Part shown: piece by piece, positions 48,601 to 54,600 of the stretch
Layout of the letters: each line of letters begins with the position of its first letter
Numbering within the stretch: position 1 is the first letter of the stretch
From: Trachythela sp. YZ-2020
Taxonomy: Eukaryota > Cnidaria > Anthozoa > Malacalcyonacea > Clavulariidae
Length of the DNA stretch: 64,000 nt
Reading direction: 5' to 3'
Assembly (NCBI GenBank): GCA_016169945.1
Contig: JADLSH010000393.1
Span: 8,903,501-8,967,500, forward strand
Translations under genes and position numbers: made by a program
The notes under the pieces: generated by a model
The model's input: the letters and a program-made list of their open reading frames with translations, nothing else
Told to the model about the DNA's origin: nothing
Databases searched by the model: none

Positions 48601-51600
48601 GAAATTTTCGAATACGTCTGCGAGAAGTAGAACATCTGACTTTAAGTATAAGTCGTGGTAATCTCCCATGTTCTGACACGCGAAGCCATGAAACACACTA
48701 GTTGCGTGGGCGTAATCCTCATCTGAAATTTGTTCATCGTTCAGTATGTTGTAAAATGACTCTTTCGGTGGTAGGGTTGATTCTTCAAATCTTTCTGTAC
48801 AATCCATGTAGTCATGAGACGCCTTTTCTTAGTAGAAGGGGCACTTTGTCGCTGTCGATGTATTTCTTTAGAGTTGGGAACTGATCAGCACCGTCCTTTG
48901 CAAGATTGATACCAACTTTCCAGCGATGCATTCATGAATTGTAGAGAGTCGATAAAGTCCAAATTATCGATGGAGAATGAGATGTACTTCTCGGTGTTAT
49001 TCGGGATACAGTTGATCTTCTTGTCTTTGAGTTTACCAAGGCCTTGCATGATCAGATGAGAGTCATAACCGCGTAGATTGTGAAGAATGACTGGAATTCG
49101 TCCTGTAAAACTATAGTTCAAATTACAGTCGTTATGTGCAGCACCGAAACTTTCCAGTGAGATGACAGTGGTCACGGACACGATCGGCTCCCAACTCATA
49201 TCCACAAATATGACAATTGACTGCATCTTGAAACGCCTGCTCTTCTTCTCTTTCGATGCGCATAGGTTCGATAAAATCAATTTTCTCTTGAATATATTTT
49301 TGCTCTTCTTCTAAACACTCCAGGAACTTATCGACTGCATCTTCTCCACGATAAACCACAGGTGGTTTAGAATACTTGTCAACTTCAGATATCACAATGT
49401 ACGAAAATCCACAAGGTTGATGATGTTGGTATTTCTCCGTTGAAGATTTCTCTGGGTTTGGAGTCGTTGAATCGATCTTGGTTGTAAGACTTTCGAAGTC
49501 GGCATAAATCGCAAAGGGCACTTTCAGCTGCTTGTGGTAATCTTTGAAAAATAGAAATGCATTGTCCTCGTTTGGTAGTTCAATACGTTGTGGGCCGTGT
49601 TGTGAGCAGTGGGGTTCATGGTCTTGGAGCAGGTCCTTGCGGATAAATCCATGTAGACAGTAACGACAGTAATACATTCGGGCCTTTTTACGGTTTTGAC
49701 TGTAAAGGAATTTATTCAGATCTTTAATGAGACAGTAATGTCTGGTTGTTCCCTGAGAGTATAGCAATAGATTCACGTGGGTATCAAAATGTTCTTTTGT
49801 AATGTAGATGGGAAAGAGCACATCTTCAAAACCAAACACATTGATTGAGATATTGTTCTGACGTTCGAATTTTCCAATCTTGTCAACAGTAACTGGAAAT
49901 TCCATACCAGTAAAATCTAGTTCCTCTTTAAACTGCTGATAGTGGTGGAGTCTTTCAGCATCACGAGAGGCAGGATGGATACCGGCGAGAACAGACCACA
50001 TGAAACACTTGTTATCAGAATTTTTTATGTTGATGATGGCTTTCTTAGTCTTTAGCTTGCTGGGAAGAGGAATATAACTGGATCCTTTTACTGGAGTATA
50101 CTGAGCTATGTTCAGGTCAAGATGGAGGATTTCGTCTAATACCCAACCGCTCCCTTCTTTTTGAAATAACACAAGTGACTGGGTGATTTTCTGCTTGGCT
50201 TCGTCTAGTTGATTATCGAGTTCGTGCTGGTTTACTGTTGTCATACAGAGACTGCGGAAATGGGTTTCGGTAGCCACATCTTCACCATCAGGTTTAGGTT
50301 TGATGAACCGTACTTTAACGCTGATAAACCATTTAATGCCTCTTTTCTTTAGTAACTCATTCGAAAGGTGATTCAATATGGGTTTTGTCTTGCCACGTAA
50401 GTGAGACATATCTTGCTTTTGATCTTTTCGAGGTTTCAGCTCGATCTTCTTCAAGGAATCTTCAAAAGCTGTTGTTAAACTGCAGGGTTGTCATTTTCTT
50501 CAACTTGACTATCTGGTCTGCCTTCTCCAACTTGATTCTCGCCTCGTACTCTCTTTGGGCTGGACTGTTATCGTCTTCGTCACGTCCTCTTTTCAAAGGG
50601 TTCCCTGACATTGAACTTGATGTTCCACTAATTTATCACGACGGTAAAACTCTTTCTACAGTTGTTACAGGTATGAGTAACGGTTCTTGGTGTCGTTTTG
50701 ATGTCGCTTCAAATCATCTCTCCGTGTAAAAGACTCGCTACACTGATCACAAACAAACTTCTTGTCTCTATGAACGGACCTTTCATGACGAGTTAAACTT
50801 CTCAGCTGAGTGAACTTTTCGAACAAGTCTTGCAAGTACAATCCATCCTACAAACAGAGTAGACTGTTAGTTTACTATCGTGAACAATGACTTTAATATA
50901 ATTCTACGTAAGCAAACTGCTATGAGACTTGTTATGATAAGTCGTTGTGGTCAACCGCAACAACTAAACCCGTTCGTTGCTAGACTTTCCCAAGGGGCAC
51001 CTCAGATTCTTTCTTCATGGGTGCAGCCAACAAGGGCACAGCAACTACTTGGAAGACCAAGAAGCGATTTCCCCACACAAAAAGATCAAGCTATTATTAA
51101 AGATCTTACCTCGATACAATAACTCTTTAGGAACTTTTGCGATTAACGTTTTATTGAGTTTGTAAGACGAATGAATTTTCAATCAAACCACCAAATATAT
51201 ACACAAAATCTTCACCTGTTGATTGTGGGAGAGTTATTTCATAAAACACGTAGCACGCATGCGCACTAACAACGGAGATGGATGTTCATTGAGCGTGTTC
51301 GTTCTTCTTGCCTGTTCCATGGTGTGTTGTCTTGTCATAAGAAATCATATTTACCATATAATTTACATTTTCATAGATCGACCATCAATTCATTATGTTA
51401 AATATAAAATACTAAGCAAAATATTTATTATTATTGTCATTATAATATTTAGATAGATATTTAGCAGTTATTATAAGTAGTGCGGCTTATCTCATAATGC
51501 AAATAAACAGTGATAAAACGCGCTATAGTAGTCTGAAATAAACTAAAAACTGTACATAAACAAACGGCAATGAAGTAGCCAGAAATAAACTAAATTCTGT

Positions 51601-54600
51601 AGATAAACAAACGGCAACGAAGTAGCCGGGAATAAAAACTTTAGATAAACAAACGGCAACGAAGTAGCCGGGTATAAAAACTTTAGATAAACAAACGGCG
51701 GCGAAGTAGACGGAAATAAACTAAAAACTGAGGATAAACAAACGGCAGCGGTTCCAAAATGCCATGAAAAGCCATTAGCACTGTGGTAAGCTGAAATAAA
51801 TTGATCTCAGAGTAAACTAAACATAACCTTCTACATTTTAACAAATTGTGTTAATGCGCATGCGTATGATGTCATTACCTACGTCCCACAAGCATTAAAC
51901 TAAACTTAAGTAAATATATACCGAGCGCTAGTTCATTGGCATTCTTTAGAGTCGCAGTTGATAAACCGGACGGGAATCGTAGTCTGAATATAAATATTAA
52001 AGAGCAGCCATTCTTTAGAGCTACATGTACGTTATGTAACACTAATTAATAAACTAAAAACTGTAGATAAACGGCAGCAAAGTAGCCAGAAATAAATTTA
52101 AAACTGTAGATAAACAAACGGCGGTGGTTCAGAAATGTTAAGAAAAGCCATTAGCACTGTAGTAAGTTTAAATAAATTAACGTGAGTGTGAATAAATTAA
52201 AATACTTAAGAAATGATGACGTCATGGGCGGTGCTAAGTGCACCGCCCGCACCGCCCGCGCCAGAACCCCCCTTCCCCTACTACTGAGGTCTAAAATACT
52301 TTTAATAACTTTCGAACAGTTACTAACAGATTTCATAAATATTTTATTCCTGCCATGTGCAGGCCATGTGCAGGCCATGTGCAGGCCATGTGCAGGCCAT
52401 GTGCAGGCCATGTGCAGGCTACGTTGTTAGCTGTCGATCATGTTTTACCTTAAGTTCGCGTACTTTAGGACTTTTTAAACTGTTTACCAAATTGTATAGA
52501 TTAAATATAACCTTAGAAATAGGTTTAATTATACTTAAGACCTTTTTAACAGCTTATAAAATTGTAGATGTTATAATTATTGTAATGCTTTAAAACTTAT
52601 AAATCACGCAATTCAGCATTTGGGCTGCGATGTGTCAGGAAATAGAATACTCGAAGGTCAGCAACTGGACTCTGTAGCTCAGTTGGTTAGAGCGCTGCAC
52701 TGGAATCGCAGGGCCGCAGGTTCAATTCCTGCCAGAGGGACTAAAGTTCCATTTTTTGCAACTGCTCTTGACTAAGTCTAAAAAATGTATATAAATTTTC
52801 GTTCGAGTATTCCATCTACAAACACCTTCTACTATTAATCCTATCGAACGAGATGCCAAGAAAAAATCTTGAATTTTAATAAACCTGTCACCCATGTATA
52901 GTAATAATTGTCATATTCTGTGCTTCAGATTTCGTCTTTCATGGTCTAGCATTTAAATCCAGGTTAATTTTCACACCTTTTTTCTATTCTCTCGAAACCC
53001 CCCACCCTGCGGAAGCATGGAGCTTGGGCATGGGGGTGACAGGAGATTAGACTGTTCATTGCACCCTGTGAGGTGGGCTGGGTTTCTACTGGTTATTGTT
53101 GCCAACCTCAAATAATGCAAGAAAATTTGGATTTAAGAGCTCTTTTAGCAGCATACCTCATCAGAACAGACATATTGCAAGGAGGGGATTGGACATGACT
53201 ATATACCAGTGCTCAGTGGCCATGGAAATCAGTGAAGCTTAAAACATAGTTGCCAACTTTGGAAAAAAACATCAGTGAGATTTGGCTAGATTACTAACTC
53301 CCATGAGTCGCCACCATGGTTGGTGCCGAGCGAAAGATATTTGAAAATATGGAGTCCCTAGATTGTCAGAAATGGTTATTATGACAATAATGTAGAGTAA
53401 CAACTAGCTGTAGCAGGGGTGGCGCCAGGAATTCCCCGATGAGGGGGCTAGGGTCCCCGACGAGGGGGCTAAGTTCTTAGAGGCAGTCAAACTTTTTATC
53501 TGATGTCCGTTTGAGTCTCTGAAACGGTATTTCCTGCGTTTTGAGGGTATTTTGCGGTAAAATAGAATTGTCACGCTCGTTACAAGACATAGATTCTTCC
53601 CCGACGAAAGAGGAATTTTTCCCCAATGGGGGGGCTAGAGTTCCCCAACAGGAGGTCTGTACCGCCACCCCTGAGCCGTAGCAGAACGTTCTTCTATGAA
53701 TTGACAAAAGACACTCTTATATTAGTTAAAATGTGCACCATATGTGAGAACTAAGTTAGGCTATTCTCAAAATCAGTGGGAATCCATGAGATATTTATAC
53801 GAAGTGACAATAGCCGATTATTTAGTAAAACTGCCGGCTATTTTAGGGCTGAAATTTTATGCTTAGCATTATATAAAGTGTTTTTTGCAGTAGCATACAG
53901 CCAAAGTCACTCATTCTTATCTTTCACTTCAAAGATTTTTTTCCTTAAACTATTTTTTCGACTTGTTACCCCTTATAAAATTGTTTAGGTTAAGGGTTGG
54001 GGGTGGGATAGGTTTATTTTATAAGTATTTAACTTAAACTACAGTCACTATAAGCTGTGAAGTCACCGTGAGATTTTATCAAAATATGTGTGGCTCATGG
54101 TGGATCAGTGAGAGTTGGCAACTATGTTAAAATGAGGGAAGTTGTACAATAAACAAATTTAATCAAATCTAGGTTTCTTTTCATTTTGCATAAGAAGCCA
54201 TGTTATTTATTATAAGTTATACATATCAGCTCTAAGTCATAAGTTGTTCATCATTATGTTTTAAATATTACATGTTTGACTTTCCTTTTCTTGGATTGGG
54301 ATGTGAAGTGGGGGTTTCTGACGAAAATGCAAGATTAAAATACTTACAATAAATACTGCAATAGGCGATGGCCAATCATGACCTGGTACAATGCCATGTA
54401 ACCACAGAGAGCGCAGAAATTCCACCAAATACGGTACCATAATGACAATAACCAGAGCTAAAAACATGTCAGCATCATTACCAGAAGCTTTTGAACGAGG
54501 AATAGCAATCAACGCCATTCTACTTGCAACAGCGCCACATAAGATCAACACTGCGAGCACAATAGTAAATAGCCATTTACACACGCTTGCGCCCCAACGA

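Larger units (their letters stand above)
38196..52285. mobile_element. Giant palindromic Polinton/Maverick-derived element, 14.1 kb
   Basis: Starts agtagtaggggaagg and ends with the exact complement, giving AG...CT termini, with a 6-bp duplication outside: the Polinton integration signature. The two halves (38196 to about 45390, and about 45390 to 52285) are inverted copies along nearly their whole length. Each arm has a GC-rich terminal repeat, subterminal iterons, a type B DNA polymerase gene, a Lys/Arg-rich small protein and a central zinc-finger gene. Integrase, packaging ATPase, protease and capsid genes are absent, so it depends on other elements or is dead. Autonomous Polintons are 15-25 kb with TIRs of hundreds of bases; TIRs covering the whole element are not the described form. 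Confidence 0.9.
45391..52285 (-). repeat. Right arm of the palindrome
   Basis: About 6.9 kb, inverted copy of the left arm. Outer parts are almost identical; many single-base indels occur, and the inner 1 kb (45440-46400) has more changes and deletions totalling about 300 bp. Confidence 0.9.

Noticed and set aside
38196..52285. Palindrome as a simple read-chimera artefact
   Set aside because: The two outer flanks differ and form one interrupted LINE, and a perfect 6-bp target duplication is present; a fold-back read artefact would not produce these. Assembly error inside the element is still possible.
38196..52285. Complete autonomous Polinton
   Set aside because: No integrase, ATPase, protease or capsid frame in either arm, and both polymerase copies are disrupted.
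52669..52741. Functional tRNA gene
   Set aside because: Cloverleaf-like with A and B boxes, but the acceptor stem is mismatched and the downstream tail is shared with three other loci, so it is a SINE head.
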